DNA of 8,949 nt from Terriglobales bacterium. GTDB taxonomy: Bacteria; Acidobacteriota; Terriglobia; Terriglobales; Acidobacteriaceae. The translations under genes and the position numbers were made by a program. The notes under the pieces were generated by a model. That model saw nothing but the letters and a program-made list of their open reading frames with translations, searched no databases and had not been told where the DNA came from. Of the stretch, positions 1 to 5,914 are shown piece after piece (within the stretch, counting starts at the first letter, position 1; each line of letters starts with the position of its first letter). The stretch lies in the NCBI GenBank assembly GCA_019241735.1, contig JAFAWN010000418.1, forward strand, positions 1-8,949, read 5' to 3'.

Positions 1-791
1 CGCTCGCGGCGCTGATTGCGCTCCAGGCAGACCTCCAGGGGTACATCAAAGAAGACGGCCTGAACGTCATATCCATAGTCTTTCGCCAGTTTGATCCATC
101 CCTGGCGCTCATGCGGCGTGAGGTTGGTGGCATCCACATAATTCAGCGGCCGTCGCGCGATCAGGCGGGCTTTCAGCATGGAACGCAGGTTAGAAAAGAT
201 CAGGTCCTGAAAGCGCTGCTCGGTCGGATCATCAAAAAGCAGCGCCCGCAACAAATCACTGGATAATGGAGTGATGTGGTGCCGTTTAAACCACGAACTC
301 TTCCCTGATCCCGGCAGACCTATCGCCAAGGCCACAATACCCTTAGGCGTTCCCTGCGCGGTTGACCCGGCGTTGAAAAGCGCCGACGCTGGAGGCGTTG
401 CGATGGATGGCCCCATTTGTGGCGCGTTGTCGCCACCTTGAGCCACCGGTGGGGCTTGCGAGCGCCGTGTTCGCCCTCGCCCGCCGCGACTGCGCCGCCG
501 CCGCGGTCGCTCAGGATTAGTAGCCGCGCTTGAGCTTCGGGCTGCGATTAGTGATCTGTTGTTAGCCGCCTGCGGCTCTGAATCAGTAGTCGTACTGTGC
601 GGTTCTTCTAAGGTGGCACGCTCGGCGTGCGTTTGTTCCCTCAGAGCCGGAACCGCTTCCGCCCGTGTATCGACTGCCGGAGATTTCTCGTCGAAGTAAG
701 CTGGTTGTAAAGGCGCCGCGGCCGGCTTATCCTTATTTTCTTCGGTTGTCTTTTTGCGCCGCTGTAAGCGCTCTTTCATCCATTTGCGCAT
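1..791 (-). CDS. Polynucleotide-kinase-like P-loop (AAA_33) kinase with Arg-rich N-terminal tail, partial
   Basis: The gene reads leftward off the window edge, so the C-terminus is missing; 263 codons are visible. The kinase domain begins near residue 150 with a Walker A motif GLPGSGKSSW (about 158-167). It continues with SSDLLRALLFDD (177-188), a Walker-B-like strand ending DATN (220-223), and an ERNQRR lid-type segment near the edge. This order (P-loop, ssDxxR, DATN, RxR) matches the 5'-OH polynucleotide kinase domain of bacterial Pnkp and related AAA_33 kinases, so NTP-dependent phosphotransfer is expected; the substrate is unknown. Residues 1-145 look disordered: a Lys/Arg-rich start (MRKWMKERLQRRKK), a Pro/Ala/Glu/Thr-rich stretch, then an RGRGGRSRRRRPR segment (about 97-109) that could bind nucleic acid. 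The ATG at 791-789 was chosen because the in-frame stop is at 815-813 and only a TTG precedes it. No good Shine-Dalgarno is seen. A shorter product from Met126 (416) is possible. It is divergent from gap. Confidence 0.8.
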   Translation of the reverse strand, partial: MRKWMKERLQRRKKTTEENKDKPAAAPLQPAYFDEKSPAVDTRAEAVPALREQTHAERATLEEPHSTTTDSEPQAANNRSLIAARSSSAATNPERPRRRRSRGGRGRTRRSQAPPVAQGGDNAPQMGPSIATPPASALFNAGSTAQGTPKGIVALAIGLPGSGKSSWFKRHHITPLSSDLLRALLFDDPTEQRFQDLIFSNLRSMLKARLIARRPLNYVDATNLTPHERQGWIKLAKDYGYDVQAVFFDVPLEVCLERNQRRE

Positions 792-991
792 GTCTGGCTT
801 GTAACACAGCAACTAGCGTGGGAGCAATGTTTGGCCAAAGGCCAGTACCAAGTCAGACAGCTTGGGATTCCATAGACGTTTATGGCCCCTATGTCCATAC
901 CAATCCCGCCAAGTATTCGAGGCCGAAGGTACGTTAGCCTCTCCACCTTCTGAAAGGAAATCGCAGGCTAGTGGAGCCGCCGATGAAACAT

Positions 992-1020
992 TTGCCGCGT
1001 GTCCCTTCGCCTGTTAAGAT
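992..1020 (+). promoter_or_regulatory. Candidate sigma-70-type promoter for the gap operon
   Basis: TTGCCG (992-997) and TAAGAT (1015-1020) each match the -35 and -10 consensus at four of six positions and are separated by exactly 17 bp. Transcription would start near 1027, giving a leader of about 65 nt before gap. This is a visual match only; the spacing and location are the main support. Confidence 0.35.
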
Positions 1021-1034
1021 TTTCTCTCCTCAGC

Positions 1035-1048
1035 ACTCGGTACCGAGT
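1035..1048. promoter_or_regulatory. Perfect 14-bp palindrome, candidate operator of the gap operon
   Basis: ACTCGGTACCGAGT is its own reverse complement with no spacer. It sits just downstream of the predicted transcription start and 43 bp ahead of the gap start codon, a usual position for a repressor operator. No matching regulator is encoded in the window, and the sequence does not correspond to an operator I recognise. A role as an RNA structure is less likely because a palindrome without a loop folds poorly. Confidence 0.35.
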
Positions 1049-1082
1049 CAGACTTTCTTCACAAATGTAATCTCCTTTCATT

Positions 1083-1087
1083 GGAGG
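1083..1087 (+). promoter_or_regulatory. Ribosome binding site of gap
   Basis: GGAGG lies 4 nt before the ATG at 1092. It is the strongest Shine-Dalgarno in the glycolytic operon; pgk and tpiA have only weak ones (GGTGA at 2143-2147 and GGAAA at 3390-3394), which suggests gap is the best translated of the three. Confidence 0.6.
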
Positions 1088-1091
1088 CAAC

Positions 1092-2102
1092 ATGGCGGTC
1101 AAGGTAGGGATTAACGGGTTCGGCCGGATTGGGCGAAATGTATTGCGGGCGTCGCTTCATGATCCGAATATCGAATTCGTCGCCGTCAACGATCTTACCG
1201 ATCCGAAAACCCTGGCCCACCTTCTGAAGTACGACTCAATCCTGGGAAATTTGGCTAACAAGATTTCAGCAGGCCCGGATTCCGTCACGATCGACAACAA
1301 GACCATTAAAGTCTTCGCCGAAAAGGACCCGGCAAAGTTACCGTGGGAAGCTGTGGGTGCGCAGATCGTGGTTGAGTCTACGGGACGGTTCACGGACGCC
1401 GCCGATGCGAAAAAGCACATGCGTGGGCCGGTGAAGAAGGTTATTATTTCGGCCCCCGCCAAGGGCGAAGACATCACCCTGGTGCTGGGCGTGAACCATG
1501 AAATGTACGACCCAGGTCGGCACCACATCATTTCCAATGCCTCCTGCACTACTAACTGCCTGGCGCCGATTGCGAAGGTGGTGCATGACCAGTTCAAGAT
1601 AGTCTCCGGCACTATGACCACCATCCATTCCTATACCAATGACCAGGTGATACTTGATTTTCCTCACAAAGATCTTCGACGGGCACGCGCTGCCGCGGTG
1701 AATATGATTCCCACCTCCACCGGCGCTGCCAAGGCCATCAACCTGGTAATTCCTGACTTGAAGGGGAAACTCGACGGATTTGCGATGCGCGTGCCCACGC
1801 CTAATGTTTCGGTCGTTGACCTGGTGGCGTTCGTCGAAAAGAAAACCAGCGTGGAGGAGGTCAACACTGCGCTGAAGCAGGCCTCTGAAAACGGACCGCT
1901 GAAGGGGTATCTCGGCTACGAAGAGAACGAGCTGGTTTCTTCCGATTTCAAAGGTGATGGGCGGTCATCTATCGTCGACGCCCCCATGACCCGCGTGGTC
2001 GCCGGCAACTGTGTAAAAGTCATCTCCTGGTATGACAATGAGTGGGGATATTCCAGTCGGGTCCGCGACTTAATTAATTACATCGGCAGCAAAGGTTTAT
2101 AA
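1092..2102 (+). CDS. gap: Type I glyceraldehyde-3-phosphate dehydrogenase
   Basis: Catalyses the reversible oxidative phosphorylation of glyceraldehyde-3-phosphate to 1,3-bisphosphoglycerate in the cytoplasm. At 336 residues it is the normal full length. The Rossmann NGFGRIGR motif is at residues 8-15, and Asp34 after the second beta strand (VAVNDL) indicates NAD+ rather than NADP+ use. The active site SNASCTTNC places the catalytic cysteine at Cys152 with its partner His179 in HSYTNDQ. The S-loop segment PHKDLRRARAA, the PTSTGAAKA segment and the C-terminal WYDNEWGYSSRV (about 313-324) are all present. One small deviation is Phe190 where many NAD-dependent enzymes have Leu before the S-loop proline (DFPHKD against DLPHKD). 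The start is fixed by a good Shine-Dalgarno and by the family N-terminus. It is first in an apparent operon with pgk (55-bp gap) and tpiA. Confidence 0.97.
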   Translation: MAVKVGINGFGRIGRNVLRASLHDPNIEFVAVNDLTDPKTLAHLLKYDSILGNLANKISAGPDSVTIDNKTIKVFAEKDPAKLPWEAVGAQIVVESTGRFTDAADAKKHMRGPVKKVIISAPAKGEDITLVLGVNHEMYDPGRHHIISNASCTTNCLAPIAKVVHDQFKIVSGTMTTIHSYTNDQVILDFPHKDLRRARAAAVNMIPTSTGAAKAINLVIPDLKGKLDGFAMRVPTPNVSVVDLVAFVEKKTSVEEVNTALKQASENGPLKGYLGYEENELVSSDFKGDGRSSIVDAPMTRVVAGNCVKVISWYDNEWGYSSRVRDLINYIGSKGL

Positions 2103-2157
2103 AAATTGAATTTTAGGCCGTGCCGAGCAGTAAAGTTCCGGCGGTGACAACGAATTT

Positions 2158-3366
2158 ATGTCAAAGCTTTCCATTCGAGATCTGGAGATCAATGACCGCC
2201 GGGTTTTCATGCGCGTGGATTTCAATGTTCCGCTCGAACGCGGGCGCGTAATGGATGACACCCGCATCCGCGAAACTCTTCCCACCATCGAGTACGCGCT
2301 ACGCCACGGTGCGCGGCTGATCCTCGCGTCGCACTTGGGGCGGCCTAAAGGCAAGCCTGATCCGGCGATGAGTCTCAAGCCAGTAGCAGAGCGTCTGCGG
2401 ATGCTGCTGGATCGGGAGCTGGCTCGCGGCGAGAATGTCGGTTTCTGTCCTGATTGCGTGGGCGTCGAAGCGGAGGAAATGGCCGCCAAACTGGAGAAAG
2501 GCCAAAGCCTACTGCTGGAAAATCTCCGGTTTCATGCTGAGGAGGAGGCAAACGACGCTACCTTCTCGAAGCAACTGGCAGGCCTCGCAGATTATTACGT
2601 GGACGACGCATTCGGAGCGGCACACCGCGCGCATGCTTCCACCGTCGGCATCACCGGCTTCGTAAAGAAATCGGTGGCCGGTCTACTGATGCAACGAGAG
2701 CTGGAATATCTCACCAAAGCGCTCCAGAACCCCGATACGCCCTTCATCGCCATTATTGGCGGCGCCAAGGTCAGCGACAAAATCGGCGTCATACGTAATC
2801 TCCTCGACAAAATCGACAGCCTCATTATTGGCGGCGCCATGGCTTATACATTTTTGAAAGCGCAGGGTGAACCCGTCGGCCGGTCACGAGTGGAAGAAGA
2901 CAAAGTTGATCTGGCGAGAAAACTGATCGCGGAAGCTGCCTCGCATCAGGTTAAGTTGATGTTGCCCATTGATCACGTCGTTGCTGAGAAGATGGAAAAC
3001 AACGTTCCCACTCGTTTCGTTGACAGCGGGCACATCCCGCAAAATATGATGGCCCTGGACATCGGCCCGCGAACGATTGAGCTGTTTTCCGAGGAAATTT
3101 CCCGGGCAGCGACCATCGTCTGGAACGGCCCCATGGGCGTATTCGAATTGCCCGCCTTTGCTAAAGGGACGGTAAAGATCGCGGAGGCCGTCGCTGAAAA
3201 TGCGGGTGCAACTTCAATCGTCGGCGGCGGCGATTCGGTTGCAGCGGTACGCGCAGCCGGTGTGATTGACAAAATAACCCACGTGTCTACCGGTGGCGGC
3301 GCATCGCTGGAATTTCTTGAAGGCAAAAAACTTCCCGGGGTTGAGGCGCTCACTGACAAGCGCTGA
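2158..3366 (+). CDS. pgk: Phosphoglycerate kinase
   Basis: Transfers the acyl phosphate of 1,3-bisphosphoglycerate to ADP, producing ATP and 3-phosphoglycerate; reversible in gluconeogenesis. The protein has 402 residues, typical for a bacterial PGK, with both lobes complete. Substrate-side motifs are RVDFNVP (19-25), DDTRIRETLPTI (33-44), HLGRPKG (59-65), ENLRFH (121-126) and FGAAHRAHAS (152-161). The nucleotide lobe shows GGAKVSDKIGV (201-211), VWNGPMGVFE (321-330), GGGDSVAAV (357-364 region) and STGGGASLEFLEG (377-389). The segment FGAAHRAHAS has Ala where FGTAHRAHAS is common, a conservative change. The ATG at 2158 gives the expected family N-terminus, but the ribosome binding site upstream is weak (GGTGA, about 10 nt away), so translation may partly depend on the upstream gap cistron. 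It lies between gap and tpiA in the same direction. Confidence 0.97.
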   Translation: MSKLSIRDLEINDRRVFMRVDFNVPLERGRVMDDTRIRETLPTIEYALRHGARLILASHLGRPKGKPDPAMSLKPVAERLRMLLDRELARGENVGFCPDCVGVEAEEMAAKLEKGQSLLLENLRFHAEEEANDATFSKQLAGLADYYVDDAFGAAHRAHASTVGITGFVKKSVAGLLMQRELEYLTKALQNPDTPFIAIIGGAKVSDKIGVIRNLLDKIDSLIIGGAMAYTFLKAQGEPVGRSRVEEDKVDLARKLIAEAASHQVKLMLPIDHVVAEKMENNVPTRFVDSGHIPQNMMALDIGPRTIELFSEEISRAATIVWNGPMGVFELPAFAKGTVKIAEAVAENAGATSIVGGGDSVAAVRAAGVIDKITHVSTGGGASLEFLEGKKLPGVEALTDKR

Positions 3367-3398
3367 ATCGTCTCCTGCGCCTGCTGATTGGAAATCTC

Positions 3399-4151
3399 AT
3401 GTTTCGCAAAAAATTAATGGCAGCGAACTGGAAAATGTACAAGACTCCAGCCGAAGCGCGGACCTATTTTCGTGACCTGCTGCCCTTGGTTGCCGGTCAC
3501 AAACGCGACGATATCGCAGTCTGCGTGCCTTTCGTGTGTTTGAATGCGGCGGTAGAATCCGCGGCGGGTTCAGCGGTTTCGATCGGCGCGCAAAATTTGC
3601 ACTGGGACGCTGAAGGAGCTTTTACCGGCGAAATTTCTGCTGGAATGCTGGTGGCTTGTGAATGTACTCATGTAATCATTGGCCACTCTGAGCGGCGCCG
3701 CTACTTTGCGGAAACTGACGATATCGTGAACCGGAAATTGAAAACTGCGCTCGCAGCCGGCCTGACGCCAATCGTCTGTGTTGGCGAAGTACTGGAAGAA
3801 CGCGAGGCCAACCTGACTGAAGATGTCCTGCGCCGGCAATGTCGCGGAGCCTTTCACTCAATTCCAGTGACGATGGCGGAGAAGTTGGTTGTGGCCTACG
3901 AACCGGTTTGGGCGATTGGGACCGGCAAGACCGCCACCCCGCAACTTGCGGCCGAGGCGCATAGCATCATCCGTAGTGAAGCTGGCAAATCTTTTGCCCA
4001 GGAACTGGCCAGCGCCATGCGGATCCTTTATGGGGGTTCGGTGAAACCGGACAACGCTCACAGCCTGATGTCACAACCCGAGATCGACGGAGCGCTTGTC
4101 GGCGGCGCCAGCCTGGACCCGAAATCGTTCGCAGCGATTGTTAATTATTGA
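3399..4151 (+). CDS. tpiA: Triosephosphate isomerase
   Basis: Interconverts dihydroxyacetone phosphate and glyceraldehyde-3-phosphate, feeding the GAPDH encoded two genes upstream. The 250-residue length is that of a standard TIM barrel. The N-terminal AANWKM supplies Asn10 and Lys12, IIGHSERR supplies the electrophile His96, and AYEPVWAIGTGKTA supplies the catalytic base Glu168 and the start of flexible loop 6. The phosphate-binding segments YGGSVKP (211-217) and GALVGGASL (231-239) are intact. The start at 3399 follows a weak GGAAA site and gives the usual short N-terminus before the Asn-Trp-Lys motif; Met7 would remove the RKK segment and is less likely. It is 32 bp downstream of pgk and closes the operon. 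A secG gene, which often follows tpiA in bacteria, is absent; a convergent transporter gene comes next. Confidence 0.97.
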   Translation: MFRKKLMAANWKMYKTPAEARTYFRDLLPLVAGHKRDDIAVCVPFVCLNAAVESAAGSAVSIGAQNLHWDAEGAFTGEISAGMLVACECTHVIIGHSERRRYFAETDDIVNRKLKTALAAGLTPIVCVGEVLEEREANLTEDVLRRQCRGAFHSIPVTMAEKLVVAYEPVWAIGTGKTATPQLAAEAHSIIRSEAGKSFAQELASAMRILYGGSVKPDNAHSLMSQPEIDGALVGGASLDPKSFAAIVNY

Positions 4152-4173
4152 TCCGAAAACTGTTGATTCGGAT
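4151..4173. terminator. Stem-loop in the convergent gap between tpiA and the sugar transporter
   Basis: ATCCGAA (4151-4157) and TTCGGAT (4167-4173) form a perfect 7-bp stem around a 9-nt loop. It begins at the last base of the tpiA stop codon and fills almost the whole 25-bp gap to the transporter stop, so it could serve both strands. Support is moderate to weak because neither side has a strong T tract (ATTTC on the plus strand, CAATAATTAA on the minus). Confidence 0.4.
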
Positions 4174-4176
4174 ATT

Positions 4177-5544
4177 TCAGGCCGTCGCGTGCCGCTCGCT
4201 ATTCGGTTTCGATCCGCTCACCGCATAGAAAAGAATATAGAGATAACAAAAAGCGGCGGCGATCAGGGCGTAGTGAATCCCCTGCCCCCAGCTGGTTTCA
4301 CCCTGCGTCATCGCTGGATAATACCGATGATTGATCCAGTCGGCGGCCTGCCCAACGATCCACGGAATTATCGCGCCACCCACGATCGCCATATTCATGA
4401 TGCCGGAGGCGTCTCCGGTTAGCGGGCCCAGTTCCGCAATCCCCAAGGTAAAGATGCAGGGGAACATGATGGAGTTAAACAAACCGATGGCAAGAATCGA
4501 CCACATGGCAACGTGCCCGCTGGTTAATACGGAAACGATAACCAACAGAGCAGCCATGATAGCGGCGAATGCCAATAGCGTTCCGGTCCTGATCTTTTGC
4601 AGCAGAGCCGAGCCGATGAACCTTCCGATCATGGCACCGAGCCAGTAGACCGAGATGAATCTGGCGGCTGCTCCCAACGCAGCCCGATATCGCATGGCAG
4701 GATCGGCGACACTTGCCGGCGAAACAAATCCTCCGATGTTATCGAGAGCCAGGTAGTTAGCGATGGAGCTGCCAATGGCGACTTCCCCGCCTACGTAAAC
4801 AAAGATTCCAATAGCGCCGAAAATCAGGTTGTGATGATTCCACAAAGAATCGTGGACCTTTTCTCCGAGGTGGTGCTCCGCTGATTTCATCTGCGGCAAT
4901 TTGAAAAGACTGATAGCCACCGCCAGCAGCAACAACGCAACCGCAAAGAAATATACGTACAACTTGATCACCGCTTCGCCCTCTTGAGAGGCAGTGCGGG
5001 TCGCTGCCGTGGCTACGCTCCCCAGAATCAGCGGCGCACCGATCCACGGGAAGATTGCGGTGCCGAAGGAATTGAAGGCTTGCGATAGATTCAAACGGCT
5101 GGAAGCAGTTTCCGGCCTGCCCAACACCGCGACGTAGGGGTTCGCAGCCACCTGCAGGATGGTGATTCCGGTCGCGAGAATTATCAGCGCAGCAAGAAAG
5201 AACGGAAACGAGGGAATTTTCGCCGCTGGATAGAAAGCCAGGCAGGCTACCACCATGGTAAGCAGACCCACAACGATTGCCTTTTTGTATCCTATCCAAT
5301 CAATAATTTTGGCCGACGGAATCGAGAAAATGAAGTATGCGGAAAAAAATGCGGTTTGAATCAGCATGCTGGCTGCAAGTTTGATCTTGAACACATGCTG
5401 CACGTATGGAATCAGCACATCGTTTAGGGATGTAAGCGACCCCCACATAAAAAACAGCGTGGTCAGAACCGCCAGCGCGCCGGCGTACCCGGTCGCTGGA
5501 GCGGAGCCTTTCAGGCGAGTGCTTTCGCGATTTACGTTGGCCAT
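4177..5544 (-). CDS. FHS-family sugar:H+ symporter (GluP/FucP-like MFS transporter)
   Basis: A 455-residue major facilitator protein of the inner membrane with about twelve hydrophobic segments, starting near residue 21, and a long cytoplasmic loop around 215-238. Family signatures of the fucose/glucose-galactose:H+ symporters (FHS) are clear. FFMWGSLTSLNDVLIP (31-46) contains Asp42, equivalent to the essential FucP Asp46. GITILQVAANPYVAVLG (126-142), RLNLSQAFNSFG (150-161), GGEVAIGS (252-259), NSIMFPCIFTLGI (357-369) and MAIVGGAIIP (385-394) follow. The second FucP acidic residue (Glu135, in the ETAANPF motif) is Gln131 here, as in the GluP glucose/galactose branch, so glucose, galactose or a related hexose is a better guess than L-fucose; the exact substrate cannot be read from sequence. 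It is convergent with tpiA. The start ATG has no clear Shine-Dalgarno but gives the expected short hydrophilic N-terminus. Confidence 0.88.
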   Translation of the reverse strand: MANVNRESTRLKGSAPATGYAGALAVLTTLFFMWGSLTSLNDVLIPYVQHVFKIKLAASMLIQTAFFSAYFIFSIPSAKIIDWIGYKKAIVVGLLTMVVACLAFYPAAKIPSFPFFLAALIILATGITILQVAANPYVAVLGRPETASSRLNLSQAFNSFGTAIFPWIGAPLILGSVATAATRTASQEGEAVIKLYVYFFAVALLLLAVAISLFKLPQMKSAEHHLGEKVHDSLWNHHNLIFGAIGIFVYVGGEVAIGSSIANYLALDNIGGFVSPASVADPAMRYRAALGAAARFISVYWLGAMIGRFIGSALLQKIRTGTLLAFAAIMAALLVIVSVLTSGHVAMWSILAIGLFNSIMFPCIFTLGIAELGPLTGDASGIMNMAIVGGAIIPWIVGQAADWINHRYYPAMTQGETSWGQGIHYALIAAAFCYLYILFYAVSGSKPNSERHATA

Positions 5545-5586
5545 TGGATTTTTTATTTACGTTTGAGGTCGAAGTTCACGGGCAGC

Positions 5587-5595
5587 ATCATATCA
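5587..5595 (-). promoter_or_regulatory. Candidate extended -10 promoter of the sugar transporter gene
   Basis: On the minus strand this reads TGATATGAT, an extended -10 (TGn followed by TATGAT, five of six matches). No good -35 is present, which is acceptable for an extended -10. Transcription would start around 5580, about 36 nt ahead of the transporter ATG at 5544. Confidence 0.35.
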
Positions 5596-5601
5596 TCGCG
5601 T

Positions 5602-5625
5602 GCTATGCGAGGGCGGAAGCTATGC
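5602..5625. repeat. Direct repeat GCTATGC, 17 bp apart, upstream of the transporter promoter
   Basis: GCTATGC occurs at 5602-5608 and 5619-5625, each followed closely by GAGG or ACGAGG. The pair is bracketed by an inverted repeat CGTGC (5599-5603) / GCACG (5624-5628). Lying just upstream of the candidate extended -10 of the transporter gene, it could be a regulator binding site. No regulator for it is visible in the window. Confidence 0.3.
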
Positions 5626-5690
5626 ACGAGGCCGCATGCTAAGATATTTTGGTGGTAGTCTAGGCGTATTTTTTTTCCTGAATAACACCT

Positions 5691-5775
5691 GCGGAAGTGG
5701 TGGAATTGGCAGACACACCATCTTGAGGGGGTGGCGCCGAAAGGCGTGGGGGTTCAAATCCCCCCTTCCGCACCA
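5691..5775 (+). tRNA. tRNA-Leu (anticodon GAG)
   Basis: A complete class II tRNA. The acceptor stem GCGGAAG (5691-5697) pairs with CTTCCGC (5765-5771), with discriminator A at 5772 and CCA encoded at 5773-5775. The anticodon stem CCATC (5718-5722) / GGTGG (5730-5734) encloses TTGAGGG with anticodon GAG at 5725-5727, reading CUC and CUU. The long variable arm is CGCC-GAAA-GGCG (5735-5746), as expected for leucine. The T stem GGGGG (5748-5752) / CCCCC (5760-5764) holds the TTCAAAT loop. It is convergent with the signalling genes to its right. No clear promoter was recognised upstream, though the T-rich stretch at 5669-5677 is close to the 5' end. Confidence 0.97.
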
Positions 5776-5914
5776 ATCTAAAACTCAGACCTTCAATTAT
5801 TCGAAACCTTCCGGGCATCCCCTTTTGTCCCTCCTCCAATAGCTTTCGGACTGCATCGGTTGGCAAGCCAATAAGAAGATCATGCTCAACGATCAGGATT
5901 GCCTTTCCACTCAA
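5776..5914 (-). pseudogene. Possible 3'-truncated response-regulator (receiver domain) remnant
   Basis: A minus-strand frame starts at a TTG (5914-5912) inside the last codons of the histidine kinase gene and encodes MSGKAILIVEHDLLIGL, then a helix-like stretch ending KLLEEG. This resembles the first beta strand and helix of a CheY-like receiver domain (typically ILIVEDD followed by LLEEEG), with His in the place of one acidic residue. After about 35 codons the resemblance ends and the frame continues into the antisense of tRNA-Leu, stopping at 5662-5660. There is no phosphoacceptor Asp, so it cannot be a working receiver. The position directly after a histidine kinase fits a lost cognate regulator. 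It could equally be a chance similarity; the LIVEHD string also occurs in ABC ATPases. There is no clear ribosome binding site. Confidence 0.3.

Larger units (their letters stand above)
792..1091. other. Divergent intergenic region between the kinase gene and gap
   Basis: I see no convincing gene in these 300 bases. They hold a candidate gap promoter (992-1020), a 14-bp palindrome (1035-1048), the gap ribosome binding site (1083-1087) and two small inverted repeats at 832-844 (TGGCC/GGCCA) and 848-865 (CCAAG/CTTGG). The 8-mer AGTCAGAC occurs at 851-858 and again at 1046-1053. I could not identify a convincing promoter for the minus-strand kinase gene. Confidence 0.6.

Noticed and set aside
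665..937. Plus-strand 90-codon ORF
   Set aside because: It lies mostly antisense to the kinase gene's coding N-terminal tail and has no recognisable family or ribosome binding site.
1157..1867. Several minus-strand ORFs inside gap
   Set aside because: They are antisense shadows of a complete, fully conserved GAPDH gene.
2101..2113. AAAATT-G-AATTTT inverted repeat after gap
   Set aside because: It is pure AT with a one-base loop and lies inside an operon, so it is unlikely to terminate transcription.
4757..5299. 180-codon minus-strand ORF within the transporter region
   Set aside because: It is in another frame of the same strand as a well-supported MFS gene and lacks membrane or family signatures.
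5617..5645. TAAGAT at 5640-5645 as a -10 box for tRNA-Leu
   Set aside because: No acceptable -35 lies 16-18 bp upstream and the distance to the tRNA 5' end is long.
5600..5842. Plus-strand 80-codon ORF spanning the tRNA
   Set aside because: It reads straight through the tRNA-Leu gene; the GFKSPLPH-like string is translated tRNA sequence.
5860..5871. TTGGC-AA-GCCAA inverted repeat past the kinase gene
   Set aside because: The loop is only two bases and no T tract follows on either strand; not a believable terminator.
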